Shown here piece by piece: positions 7,381 to 15,297 of a DNA stretch of 64,000 nt (positions are counted from its first letter, which is position 1; each line of letters begins with the position of its first letter). The stretch covers positions 62,001 through 126,000 of the forward strand of contig NZ_BBZI01000007.1 in the NCBI RefSeq assembly GCF_008974245.1, given 5' to 3'. The position numbers and the translations under genes were made by a program. Source of the DNA: Streptomyces abyssomicinicus (lineage in GTDB: Bacteria; Actinomycetota; Actinomycetes; Streptomycetales; Streptomycetaceae). Under the pieces are notes generated by a model. That model made no database searches and was not told the DNA's origin. It saw nothing but the letters and a program-made list of their open reading frames with translations.

Positions 7381-8819
7381 GCCTGCTCCCCCTCAGCGGT
7401 TGCGGAGACCGGACGGGCCTTCCAGAAGTAGTTGTGGATGCCGCCGGAGGTGTAGAGGCGGCGGAAGGTCATCTCGACGCGGGTGCCCACCTCCAGCGTC
7501 GCCGGGTCGGCGTCGGTGAGCTCACAGGTGAAGCGGCCGCCGCCGTCGAAGTCGATCACGGCCAGGACGACCGGCGGAGCCATGGAGAAGGCCAGGTGGT
7601 CCACGGTGTACGTGGCGACGGTGCCGCGGACGTCGGCGAGACGTTCGTCCGTCATCCGGTCGTGTGCCTCGCAGGAGACGCAGACCCGTTGCGGCGGCAG
7701 GTGGCGGGTACCGCAGGCGCACACGCTGCCGGTGAACGCGAACTTCCAGTCTCCCAGGCGGTGGGACGGCGGGGCAGTGGCCCGGTCCGGTTCGGGACGG
7801 CGCGGGGACTCCCGGTCCAGGTGGCCGCGCCAGGTGAGGAACGAGGCGTACGGCACGTCCGCGTGGCCGGAGGCGATCCGCGCTGCGACGCCCCGGGCCG
7901 GCCGGTGGGCGGCGAGCGCGCCGGTGGTGCGGAACAGCAGGACGTCGGCGCCGTCGGCCAGCACCACCAAGGCGATGACGCGGTCGGCCTCGGCATCGTC
8001 CAGCACCGAGGCGAGCAGCAGACCCGGGTGAGCGGCCCCGGTGTTGCCGACGGTGGCGTCCAGGGTGTCCGCCATCTTCTCCCGGCCGATCCCCGCGGTC
8101 CTGGGGAAGGAACGGACCGCTCGGGCATGGGTGCCGGTGACGACGACGTGGTCGAGGTCGGCAGTGGTCAGCCCGGTCGCCTTCAGCGCGGCGGTGAGGG
8201 CCCGCTCGCCCATCGGCAGGTAGGCGTTCTCACCGAAGCGCTCCTCCCAGACCCGGGAAGACAGCTCTTCCGGCAGCCGCCACCGGTCGAGGAACTCGTC
8301 GCTCGCGGAGCCGCCGCCCAGGTACTCGGCGAGCAGGGGGGCGGCTGTGTCGCCCGGGCGCGCCGCTCCGACGACGAAGGCGGCTCCCGCGTCGCCGCCG
8401 TCACGCTCGTCGCCCGAACCGGGAAGCCCGGTGCGGATGTCGGAGCAGACCACCAGGTCCGGCCCGTCACCGCGCAGGCCGGCCAGCAGCGCGGCTGTGC
8501 CCGAGCGGACGGCGCCGGTCATGTCGGCGGCGAGCACGTCGTGGCCCAGGCCCAGCGCGGCACTGATCGCGGTGGCGTTGGTCTTGTCCCGGTACGCGGG
8601 CTCTGTGGTCGCGAAGAAGACCGAACGCGGGGCGAGTGCACGTCCCGCCAGAGCGGCACGGGCCGCCTCGACACCGAGGGAGGTGGTGTCCTCGTCGTAG
8701 GAGGCGACAGCGCGGGTGCCCTTGCCTCCGCCGTTGCCCAGAGCGGCGCCGATCGCGGAACGCCGCAGTCGCCAGTGGGGCAGGTAGGCGCCGTAGGCGA
8801 GGATTCCGCGCCCGCTCAT
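7377..8819 (-). CDS. HMG-CoA-synthase-like domain fused to zinc-ribbon OB-fold (DUF35) domain
   Basis: This 480-residue protein has an N-terminal thiolase-fold domain like HMG-CoA synthase/KAS III (about 1-340) and a C-terminal rubredoxin-like zinc ribbon plus OB-fold (about 360-480). The ribbon has CACGTRHLPPQRVCVSC, giving two Cys pairs. The Glu in ATTEP (residue 73) matches the catalytic Glu of HMG-CoA synthase, but the nucleophilic Cys is missing: the AC-x-x-GT motif reads GAVRSGT, with Val at residue 104. It probably acts as a scaffold or substrate-channelling partner of the SCP-x thiolase that follows with an ATGA overlap. The start at 8819 is not preceded by its own ribosome site; it overlaps a 10-codon upstream ORF that has one. 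Longer in-frame starts give implausible Arg-rich N-termini. Confidence 0.85.
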   Translation of the reverse strand: MSGRGILAYGAYLPHWRLRRSAIGAALGNGGGKGTRAVASYDEDTTSLGVEAARAALAGRALAPRSVFFATTEPAYRDKTNATAISAALGLGHDVLAADMTGAVRSGTAALLAGLRGDGPDLVVCSDIRTGLPGSGDERDGGDAGAAFVVGAARPGDTAAPLLAEYLGGGSASDEFLDRWRLPEELSSRVWEERFGENAYLPMGERALTAALKATGLTTADLDHVVVTGTHARAVRSFPRTAGIGREKMADTLDATVGNTGAAHPGLLLASVLDDAEADRVIALVVLADGADVLLFRTTGALAAHRPARGVAARIASGHADVPYASFLTWRGHLDRESPRRPEPDRATAPPSHRLGDWKFAFTGSVCACGTRHLPPQRVCVSCEAHDRMTDERLADVRGTVATYTVDHLAFSMAPPVVLAVIDFDGGGRFTCELTDADPATLEVGTRVEMTFRRLYTSGGIHNYFWKARPVSATAEGEQA

Positions 8820-8848
8820 GTCAGAGGGCCGATCAGTGTGGAAGGCAT
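8816..8848 (-). CDS. Possible 10-codon leader peptide, coupled to the synthase/OB-fold gene
   Basis: On the minus strand an ATG at 8848 follows a GAGGAG site by about eight bases and opens an ORF encoding MPSTLIGPLT. Its TGA overlaps the ATG of the 480-residue gene in an ATGA arrangement. The large gene has no ribosome site of its own at this start, so re-initiation from the leader is the simplest reading. The peptide itself has no recognisable feature. Confidence 0.4.
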   Translation of the reverse strand: MPSTLIGPLT

Positions 8849-9046
8849 GATGCCGTCTCCTCGTTCTCGAAGCAGAAGATGAGGTTGGTGGTGTGGTGGC
8901 GCGCCGACGTACCGGGTGGAACACCGGCACGCGATCGGTGAGCCGGTGCGGACGGGGCCGGGTGTACGGTCCTCGACGCGGCCGGGAGTCGGCGACGCCG
9001 TCCCGTTACGGGCGTGCGAGGGCCCCGGCGGAGCCGTTTCGCGTTC

Positions 9047-9069
9047 CCGGGCCGTGAGGCACGGCCCGG
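9047..9069 (-). terminator. Hairpin after acyl-CoA ligase gene
   Basis: CCGGGCCGTG (9047-9056) pairs perfectly with CACGGCCCGG (9060-9069) across a 3-base loop. It lies four bases beyond the ligase stop at 9073 in the direction of transcription. Confidence 0.65.
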
Positions 9070-9072
9070 ACG

Positions 9073-10617
9073 TCAGACTCCGGCTCCGGTCGTTCCGGCG
9101 AGGTATTCCTCACGCATCCGCAGGCGGCTCAACTTGCCGGAGGCGGTACGGGGCAGGTGCTCGCGGAACTCGACGGCCCGCGGGCACTTGTACTTGGCGA
9201 GCCGCTCCCGGCAGTGCGCGATGAGCTCCTCCGCCAGCTCCGGACCCGGCTCCCGGCCGGCGACGGGCTCCACCAACGCGGTCACCCGCTGACCCCATTC
9301 CTCGTCGGGCGTCCCGATCACCACGGCGTCGGCGACCGCCGGGTGCTCCAGCAGGGCCCCTTCGATCTCGGCCGGGTAGATGTTCACCCCGCCCGAGATG
9401 ATCAGGTCGGTGCGCCGGTCGCAGAGGAAGAGCCAGCCGTCCTCGTCGAGGTAGCCGATGTCACCGGAGACGAACCAGTCCCCGTGCGGGACGAGGGCTC
9501 CGTCGGCGGAGCGGTTGTACGAGAACGCCGAGCCGCCGCGGGTCGCGATCAGTCCCGGGGCCCCCGCCGGCATCACACGGCCCGAGTCGTCCTGGATGCG
9601 CAGCTCCACACCGGCGCGTGCCCTGCCGACCGTGCCGGGGCGGGCCAGCCACTCGTCGGAGAAGGCCCGCGTGACCAGGCTGTTCTCGCTGGCGCCGTAG
9701 AACTCCATGATCACCGGGCCCATCCAGTCGATCATCGCGCGCTTGACGGCCTGCGGGCACGGGGCGGCGGAGTGGATGATCAGCTCCAGCGAGGAGACGT
9801 CGTATCCGGCCCGTTCGCGCTCGGACAGCTTGAGCAGGCGCTGGAACATGGTCGGCACCATGAACGAGTGGGTGATCCGGTACCGCTGGACGAGATCCAG
9901 GGCCCGATGCGGGTCGAAGCCCTGACCCAGCACCAGTCGGTGACCGGCGTGGAGGGCGGAGACGCTCATGGAGTTCGGCGCGGCGTGGTACAGCGGCCCC
10001 AGCGTCAACGTCACTCCGCCCTTGTCCATGCCGAGCAGCGTGACGTTGGCGCGCGCGGCTCCGACGGCCAGGTCGGGGTCGACCCCGGCCAGAGGGCGGC
10101 GGATGCCCTTGGGGTGACCGGTGGTGCCGGAGCTGTAGACCATGACGGCGCCGGCGGTGCGTTCGTCCGGCCGTTCGGCGGATCCTTCCTCCAGTTCTTC
10201 CAGTGCCGTGAACCCGGGGACGGCGCCCACGCAGAACCGGGCGTCCGGCGCGATCCCGGCCTCGTCCGCGGCCTCGCGCGCCACGTCGGCGATCCCCGCC
10301 TCGGTGACGAGCAGGCGGGCCTCGCAGTCGCCGAGGATGTACGCGCACTCCCCGGCGGTCAGGTGACGGTTGACCGGTACGAAGTGCAGGCCGACCTGGA
10401 AGGCCGCCAGTTGCACGGCGAGAAGTTCGGGGACGTTGGGCAGCAGCGCGGCGACGGTCTCGCCCACCTTCAGCCCCCGGTTCCGCAGGCCCCGGCCGAG
10501 CCGGTTGGCGCGCGCGGCGAGTTCCCCGTAGGTGACGGTCGCGCCGGTCTCGGCGCTGATCACGGCGATGCGATCAGGGCTCGCCTCGGCCTGGGCCCAG
10601 AATCCGAACGTGTCCAT
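9073..10617 (-). CDS. Acyl-CoA ligase (AMP-binding, ANL superfamily)
   Basis: This 514-residue enzyme activates a carboxylic acid to its CoA thioester through an acyl-adenylate. The phosphate-binding loop is YSSGTTGHPKG, the adenylation core continues with EFYGASE, and SGDIGYLDEDGWLFLCDR plus SGGVNIYPAEIE form the hinge to the C-terminal domain; the catalytic lysine is in RTASGKLSR near the C-terminus. It is the only clear CoA ligase of the cluster and is divergent from the thiolase at 11273, so it probably carries out substrate entry. A hairpin at 9047 suggests it is a single-gene transcript. The promoter region contains two copies of the AAGTAAAT motif (10846 and 11070). Confidence 0.92.
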   Translation of the reverse strand: MDTFGFWAQAEASPDRIAVISAETGATVTYGELAARANRLGRGLRNRGLKVGETVAALLPNVPELLAVQLAAFQVGLHFVPVNRHLTAGECAYILGDCEARLLVTEAGIADVAREAADEAGIAPDARFCVGAVPGFTALEELEEGSAERPDERTAGAVMVYSSGTTGHPKGIRRPLAGVDPDLAVGAARANVTLLGMDKGGVTLTLGPLYHAAPNSMSVSALHAGHRLVLGQGFDPHRALDLVQRYRITHSFMVPTMFQRLLKLSERERAGYDVSSLELIIHSAAPCPQAVKRAMIDWMGPVIMEFYGASENSLVTRAFSDEWLARPGTVGRARAGVELRIQDDSGRVMPAGAPGLIATRGGSAFSYNRSADGALVPHGDWFVSGDIGYLDEDGWLFLCDRRTDLIISGGVNIYPAEIEGALLEHPAVADAVVIGTPDEEWGQRVTALVEPVAGREPGPELAEELIAHCRERLAKYKCPRAVEFREHLPRTASGKLSRLRMREEYLAGTTGAGV

Positions 10618-10845
10618 CAGGCGAACGTCCCTTCGGTGCGTGAGAAGTGTGACGGCTCGGTTTGGCGAGGGATGTCCCCCGGTGGCGTCTCCGGCGGTGG
10701 CGGGGTGCGCCGCGCCGCTCGTCCGGGGCCACGGGCACCGTTGCCGCCGTTCACCATCGGATGGCCGGCCGTCGGCAGGGCGCCCTGGGCCTACGACCGG
10801 GGTCGACGCGCGAGGAGGGTCGCGAGGATCGCCCCAGCGGCCGTC

Positions 10846-10860
10846 AAGTAAATGTGCATT
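10846..10860 (+). promoter_or_regulatory. Candidate cluster operator, site 1
   Basis: AAGTAAATGTGCATT contains the shared core AAGTWAAT-N4-ATT and an inner AATG-TG-CATT dyad. It lies 229 bases upstream of the ligase start. Confidence 0.45.
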
Positions 10861-11069
10861 CGGTAGAACAAGGGGACTGCATCATCGTCGCGCTGACCGT
10901 GTCAAGGGTTTCCGGTCGCCTTCACAGCATTGACGCCGACGGTGTCCAGCCTGTGCACCCTCCTTGCTGAGGCTGCTTCTTTGCATGTGCCGCACGTCAC
11001 GCAGTCAAGGGCGGCCTCCGGGTGAGGTGGGGTGGAAGTGCTCTTGACTTGCCAGGCGGCGCGGAGTGA

Positions 11070-11084
11070 AAGTAAATGTCAAAT
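11070..11084 (+). promoter_or_regulatory. Candidate cluster operator, site 2
   Basis: AAGTAAATGTCAAAT matches the left half of the shared motif exactly; the right half is AAT instead of ATT. It is embedded in a partial dyad AGTAAATGTCAAATAGTGACT-like region, 189 bases upstream of the thiolase. Confidence 0.4.
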
Positions 11085-11272
11085 AGTGACTGCGGCCTTC
11101 GTTTGGGGATGTGTGCGGGCAGTCGGTCCATCCCCCGGTTCCGTCGGCCCGATGACTTTTCGCTTCCGGTGACCTCGCGGCGCGCTTTCTCGACGCGTCC
11201 CGCCCCCGGCACGGAAGCCCGGAGGGCCCCACGGGAGTCGGACCCTCATGGCCAACCAAGGAGAGATCGCAA

Positions 11273-12469
11273 GTGAGCGGCAACGTGTATGTGGCCGGGG
11301 TCGGGATGATCCCGTTCATGAAACCTGGCCGGAGCGACACCTACGACGTCATGGGCGAGCGCGCGGTGCGCGCCGCCCTGGCCGACGCGGGCATCGGCTA
11401 CGAACTCGTCCAGCAGGCGTACGCCGGCTACGTCTTCGGTGACTCCACCAGCGGCCAGGCCGCCATCTACGGGGTCGGCCTCACCGGCATCCCCGTCGTC
11501 AACGTCAACAACAACTGCGCCAGCGGTTCCTCCGCCCTATGGCTCGCCCGGCAGGCCGTCGCCTCGGGCGTGGTCGACTGCGTGCTCGCCGTCGGCTTCG
11601 AGCAGATGCAGGCGGGCGCGCTGGGCAACAACAAGCTCCAGGACCGCCCCCCGTCGATGAAGCGCAGCCTGGACGCGATGGCCGGCCTCCAGAGCTGGCA
11701 GGACGGCGCCCCAGGCGCCGCCCAGCTCTTCGGCGGCGCCGGCCAGGCCTACCTCGACAGGTACGGCGTCTCCAACGACCTGTTCGCCAAGATCGCGGTG
11801 AAGTCCCGCAGGCACGCGGCGAACAACCCCTACGCCGTCTTCCGCAGCCCGATCACCGAGGAAGAGGTGCTGGCCTCGGCCCACCAGTTCGGTCCTCTGA
11901 CGAAGCTGATGTGCTGCCCGCCGACCTGCGGGGCCGCCGCCGCGGTCATCGTCAGTGAGGACTTCGCCCGCCGTCACGGTCTGCGGACCGACGTCCGGAT
12001 CGCCGCCCAGGAGTTGACCACCGACTTCGCCGGGGTCTTCGACGAGGACACCGACATGATCAAGGTGGTCGGCTGGGACATGGCGAGGACCGCCGCCGAG
12101 CGGGTGTACGAGACCGCCGGCGTCGGCCCCGAGGACATCAAGGTCGTCGAGCTGCACGACTGCTTCACCAGTAATGAACTGATCAGCTACGAGTCGCTCG
12201 GCCTCACCCCCGAGGGCACCGCCGAGAAGTTCATCCTCGACGGCGACAACACCTACGGCGGCCGCGTCGTGGTCAACCCGTCCGGCGGCCTGATGTCCAA
12301 GGGGCACCCTCTGGGCGCGACCGGGCTGGCGCAGTGCGCGGAGCTGGTCTGGCAACTGCGCGGCCAGGCCGAGGCCCGCCAGGTCGAAGGCGACGTCCGC
12401 CACGCCCTCCAGCACAACCTGGGTCTCGGTGGCGCCTGCGTCGTGACCCTCTACGAGAAGGTGAACTGA
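11273..12469 (+). CDS. SCP-x-type thiolase (lipid-transfer protein-like)
   Basis: This 398-residue thiolase of the SCP-x class probably carries out the final C-C cleavage of a branched 3-ketoacyl-CoA. The nucleophilic Cys is in NNNCASGSSALWLA, VVELHDCFTSNE is conserved, and the C-terminal histidine block is MSKGHPLGATG. The GTG start at 11273 has AAGGAGAG at 11258-11265. It opens a rightward unit followed six bases later by two MaoC-fold genes. The order thiolase plus paired MaoC proteins recalls the ltp2-chsH1-chsH2 group of mycobacterial cholesterol side-chain degradation, without implying the same substrate. Confidence 0.9.
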   Translation: MSGNVYVAGVGMIPFMKPGRSDTYDVMGERAVRAALADAGIGYELVQQAYAGYVFGDSTSGQAAIYGVGLTGIPVVNVNNNCASGSSALWLARQAVASGVVDCVLAVGFEQMQAGALGNNKLQDRPPSMKRSLDAMAGLQSWQDGAPGAAQLFGGAGQAYLDRYGVSNDLFAKIAVKSRRHAANNPYAVFRSPITEEEVLASAHQFGPLTKLMCCPPTCGAAAAVIVSEDFARRHGLRTDVRIAAQELTTDFAGVFDEDTDMIKVVGWDMARTAAERVYETAGVGPEDIKVVELHDCFTSNELISYESLGLTPEGTAEKFILDGDNTYGGRVVVNPSGGLMSKGHPLGATGLAQCAELVWQLRGQAEARQVEGDVRHALQHNLGLGGACVVTLYEKVN

Positions 12470-12475
12470 GAATCC

Positions 12476-12931
12476 ATGGCCATCGACAAGGACCTGATCG
12501 GGAAGCGGATCCCGAGCCACACGGTCGACATCGAGCGCGGGCAGCTGCGCTTCTTCGCCAAGGCCATCGGCGAGACCGACCCGGTGTACACCGACCCGGA
12601 GGCCGCGAGGGCCGCCGGCCACCGCGACCTGCTGATGCCGCCGACCTACCTGTTCTGCGCGGACAGCCGGCGCAGCGACGGCTTCGACATGGCGGCGTTC
12701 GCGGACATCGACGTCCGCCACGTCCTCCACGCCGAGCAGAGCTTCATCTACCACCGGCCGGTCCACGCCGGCGACTCGCTGACCTTCGAGGGCGTCGTCG
12801 AGGACATCGTCAGCAAGAAGGGTGGCGCGCTGGAGTTCCTCGTCCTGCTCATCGAGGTGCTCCGCGACGGCGAGCCCGTCGCGGAGGTCCGCAAGTCCCT
12901 GGCAGTCCGTGACCCGAAGGCCGGCAAGTGA
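12476..12931 (+). CDS. MaoC-like dehydratase subunit (FAS1_DH / HadA type)
   Basis: This 151-residue hot-dog protein resembles HadA: it opens with IGKRIPSHTVDIERGQLRFF and continues with the AIGETDPVYTDPEAARAAGH block found in the non-catalytic or partner subunit of (R)-specific enoyl hydratases. It probably pairs with the next gene to hydrate an enoyl-CoA. Its TGA overlaps the start of the next gene by one base (TGATG), so stoichiometric production is likely. A weak ribosome site precedes the ATG, six bases after the thiolase stop. Confidence 0.87.
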   Translation: MAIDKDLIGKRIPSHTVDIERGQLRFFAKAIGETDPVYTDPEAARAAGHRDLLMPPTYLFCADSRRSDGFDMAAFADIDVRHVLHAEQSFIYHRPVHAGDSLTFEGVVEDIVSKKGGALEFLVLLIEVLRDGEPVAEVRKSLAVRDPKAGK

Positions 12932-13302
12932 TGAAGCTCGAACTCCCCAGGATCACCCGCACCACCCTCGCCCTGTACGCGGGCGCCTCCGGCGACCACA
13001 ACCCGATGCACATCGACATCGACGTGGCCAGGTCCGCGGGCATGGACGACGTCTTCGCCCACGGCATGCTCAACATGGCCTATCTGGGGCGGCTGCTGAC
13101 GGCCAACTTCCCCCAGGAGAGGATCCGCTCCTTCAGCGTCCGGTTCAGCTCCATCACCCCGGTGCACGGCAGGCCGACCGCCACCGCCACCGTGGCCAAG
13201 GTCGAGGACGGGCTGACCCACCTCGACCTGACCATGACCCTCGAGGACGGCACCGTCACCCTCAAGGGCCAAGCGGTCGTCGAAGGCGACGTCGCCGCCT
13301 AG
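12931..13302 (+). CDS. MaoC-like (R)-enoyl-CoA hydratase subunit (HadB type)
   Basis: This 123-residue hot-dog protein carries the hydratase-2 motif YAGASGDHNPMHID, with the Asp and His that activate water, followed by HGMLNMAYLGRLL. It would be the catalytic partner of the preceding HadA-like subunit and add water to a 2-enoyl-CoA to give the (R)-3-hydroxyacyl-CoA. The ATG at 12931 overlaps the upstream stop; a GTG three bases earlier is an equally possible start. A perfect 16-bp hairpin follows at 13345, before the racemase gene. Confidence 0.88.
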   Translation: MKLELPRITRTTLALYAGASGDHNPMHIDIDVARSAGMDDVFAHGMLNMAYLGRLLTANFPQERIRSFSVRFSSITPVHGRPTATATVAKVEDGLTHLDLTMTLEDGTVTLKGQAVVEGDVAA

Positions 13303-13344
13303 GTCCCCCTCCTCGACAGATCAAGCTCCCCGACAGATCAGGCC

Positions 13345-13382
13345 GGAGCGCCTGTGCCGGCCGACCCCGGCACAGGCGCTCC
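13345..13382 (+). terminator. Perfect 16-bp hairpin
   Basis: GGAGCGCCTGTGCCGG (13345-13360) pairs without mismatch with CCGGCACAGGCGCTCC (13367-13382) over a 6-base loop. It lies 43 bases after the MaoC stop and 60 bases before the racemase start. Just before it, CGACAGATCA occurs twice (13314 and 13331). Confidence 0.7.
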
Positions 13383-13441
13383 TCGCCGCCGCGGACGCCC
13401 GCAGTGTCCGTCGGCACCCACTCCGGAACGGAGACATCACG

Positions 13442-14596
13442 ATGAACACCTCCCGGGCGGCCGGCCCACTCGCCGGCATTCGCGTTCTGGAACTCGGCGG
13501 CATCGGTCCTGGCCCCTTCACCGGCATGATGCTGGCCGACATGGGCGCCGAGGTCATCCGCGTGGAGCGCGCCGCAGGACAGCCCGAGCGTCACCCGGCC
13601 CTGCACCGCGGACGCAGGTCCATCGCCGTGAACCTCAAGAACCCCGAAGGCGTCGAGGCCGTCCGCAGGATCGCCGACGGCTGCGACGCCCTCATCGAGG
13701 GGTTCCGCCCCGGTGTCGCGGAGCGCCTAGGCCTCGGCCCGCAGGAGCTGCTGGCCCGCAACCCCAGACTGGTCTACGGCCGGATGACCGGCTGGGGCCA
13801 GGAAGGCCCCTGGGCACAGGCCCCCGGCCACGACATCAACTACCTCTCGCTGACCGGTGGCCTCCACGCCATCGGACCCAAGGACGGCGACCCCGTCCCG
13901 CCGCTCAACCTGGTCTCCGACTTCGGCGGTGGCGGCATGCTGCTGGCCTACGGCATCGCCTGCGCGCTGATCAGCGCCAGGACCACCGGCGAGGGGCAGG
14001 TCGTCGACGCGGCCATGACCGACGGCACGTCATTGCTGCTGGCCATGACCTTCGGCCTCCTCGGGCACGGCAGCTGGACCGAGGAGCGCGCGTCCAACAT
14101 GCTCGACGGCGGCGCCCCCTTCTACCGCACCTACCGCTGCGCCGACGGCGGCCACGTGGCGGTCGGCTGCGTCGAGCCCCAGTTCTACGCCGAGATGCTG
14201 GACGTCCTCGGCCTCACCGGGGAAGCGGCCTTCGCCGGTCAGCTGGACCGCGCCCTGTGGCCGGCCCAGCACGCCCGGCTGGAGCAGATCTTCGCCACTC
14301 GCACACGCGACGACTGGGCCAAGCTGTTCGAGTCCACCCAGGCGTGCGTCACCCCGGTGCTCACCCTGTCCGAGGCCGCCCGCCACCGCCACAACGTGGC
14401 CCGCCACACCTTCACCGTCGAGGACGGGCAGATCCAGCCGATGCCGGCGCCGCGGTTCAGCGGCACCCCGACCTCGCTGCCGAAGCGTCCCACGGTGACC
14501 GGTGACGGCACCCGCGACGTGCTCGCCGACGCCGGTCTGACCGACGCGGAGATCGATGTGCTGGGCGCCTCCGGCGCGGTGGGCTGGGCCGGGTGA
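13442..14596 (+). CDS. Alpha-methylacyl-CoA racemase-like (CaiB/BaiF family), copy 1
   Basis: This 384-residue protein is of the family III CoA-transferase fold but has the active-site residues of alpha-methylacyl-CoA racemase (MCR/AMACR): His130 in GHDINY, Asp160 in SDFGGGGM, and the Glu in VEPQFYAEML. Such enzymes interconvert (2R)- and (2S)-2-methylacyl-CoAs so that the (2S) form can enter beta-oxidation. The N-terminus has the ELGGIGPGPF block. Two paralogues, at 18699 and 28764, share these motifs. The ATG at 13442 is preceded by a CGGAG site. A CoA-transferase function is the alternative, but the His/Asp pair argues for racemase. Confidence 0.86.
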   Translation: MNTSRAAGPLAGIRVLELGGIGPGPFTGMMLADMGAEVIRVERAAGQPERHPALHRGRRSIAVNLKNPEGVEAVRRIADGCDALIEGFRPGVAERLGLGPQELLARNPRLVYGRMTGWGQEGPWAQAPGHDINYLSLTGGLHAIGPKDGDPVPPLNLVSDFGGGGMLLAYGIACALISARTTGEGQVVDAAMTDGTSLLLAMTFGLLGHGSWTEERASNMLDGGAPFYRTYRCADGGHVAVGCVEPQFYAEMLDVLGLTGEAAFAGQLDRALWPAQHARLEQIFATRTRDDWAKLFESTQACVTPVLTLSEAARHRHNVARHTFTVEDGQIQPMPAPRFSGTPTSLPKRPTVTGDGTRDVLADAGLTDAEIDVLGASGAVGWAG

Positions 14597-14754
14597 CCGG
14601 TCGGCCCAGCTGTCCCGGGCCCTGAGAGCAGGCGCGTCCCCGCCGGTGCCGACGGGGGAACGTGCCGCGGTCGTCCCACGGGGCGGGTACCGCCGCACGG
14701 CCCACCGCGTCGCCCCGCCCCCGTACCCGTCCCGATGCCTCGAGAGGAACCCTC

Positions 14755-15276
14755 GTGCAGGTCGTCCCGATCGCCTCCGCCGCCGACGCCCCCACCCGTC
14801 CGACCGCCCCAGCGTCCGGCACGTCACCCGCCGGTGCCGCACCCGGCGCACCCACCGGGCTGGACGTGCTCCGGGAATACGTCGCTGCCCCCGAGCGGGT
14901 CGAGCAGCCCGTCGACCGACTGCTCGGCATCCGCCTGGTGGAGGTGGACCACGGCCGTGCCGTCGTGGAGATGCACGCCCGTGCCGACCTCCTCAACGGC
15001 CAAGGCGTGCTGCACGGCGGGATGTACGCCACCGCGCTGGACAGCGCGTGCGCCTCCGCCTCCTACTCCACCGTCTCCGCGGGCACCCGAATGGCCACCA
15101 CCGACCTGACCGTGAAGTACCTGCGCCCCGCGGCGATCGAGACCGGGGCGCTGCGCTGCGAGGCGCGGGTGCTGCACCGAGGGCGCCGCAACATCGTGCT
15201 GGAGGCCCGGATGACCGACCCGACGGAGAGACTGCTCGCCTGTGCCTCCTGCACGATCATGATCGTGACGGACTGA
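14755..15276 (+). CDS. PaaI-like hot-dog thioesterase
   Basis: This 173-residue protein has a hot-dog thioesterase domain at about residues 50-173, with the LNGQGVLHGGMYATALDSA block typical of the PaaI/YdiI group and LTVKYLRPA in the following strand. It probably hydrolyses dead-end acyl-CoAs and frees CoA. An Ala/Pro/Thr-rich stretch of about 40 residues precedes the domain. I chose the GTG at 14755 because GAGAGGA lies seven bases upstream; the frame is open further upstream. It converges with the TetR gene, with 21 bases between them. Confidence 0.8.
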   Translation: MQVVPIASAADAPTRPTAPASGTSPAGAAPGAPTGLDVLREYVAAPERVEQPVDRLLGIRLVEVDHGRAVVEMHARADLLNGQGVLHGGMYATALDSACASASYSTVSAGTRMATTDLTVKYLRPAAIETGALRCEARVLHRGRRNIVLEARMTDPTERLLACASCTIMIVTD

Positions 15277-15297
15277 GGCCGGCCGGCCGCCTCGTCC

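Larger units (their letters stand above)
10618..11272. other. 655-base divergent promoter region
   Basis: There is no convincing gene here. It separates the ligase (leftwards) from the thiolase (rightwards). Two AT-richer patches stand out in the GC-rich background: 10846-10860 (AAGTAAATGTGCATT) and 11070-11084 (AAGTAAATGTCAAAT). A TTGACT at 11044-11049 could be a -35 element, but I see no well-spaced -10. Confidence 0.6.

Noticed and set aside
13442..14596. Family III CoA-transferase for this gene and its two paralogues
   Set aside because: GHDINY and DFGGGGM place His and Asp as in alpha-methylacyl-CoA racemase; transferases use an Asp in another position. I keep transferase only as an alternative.
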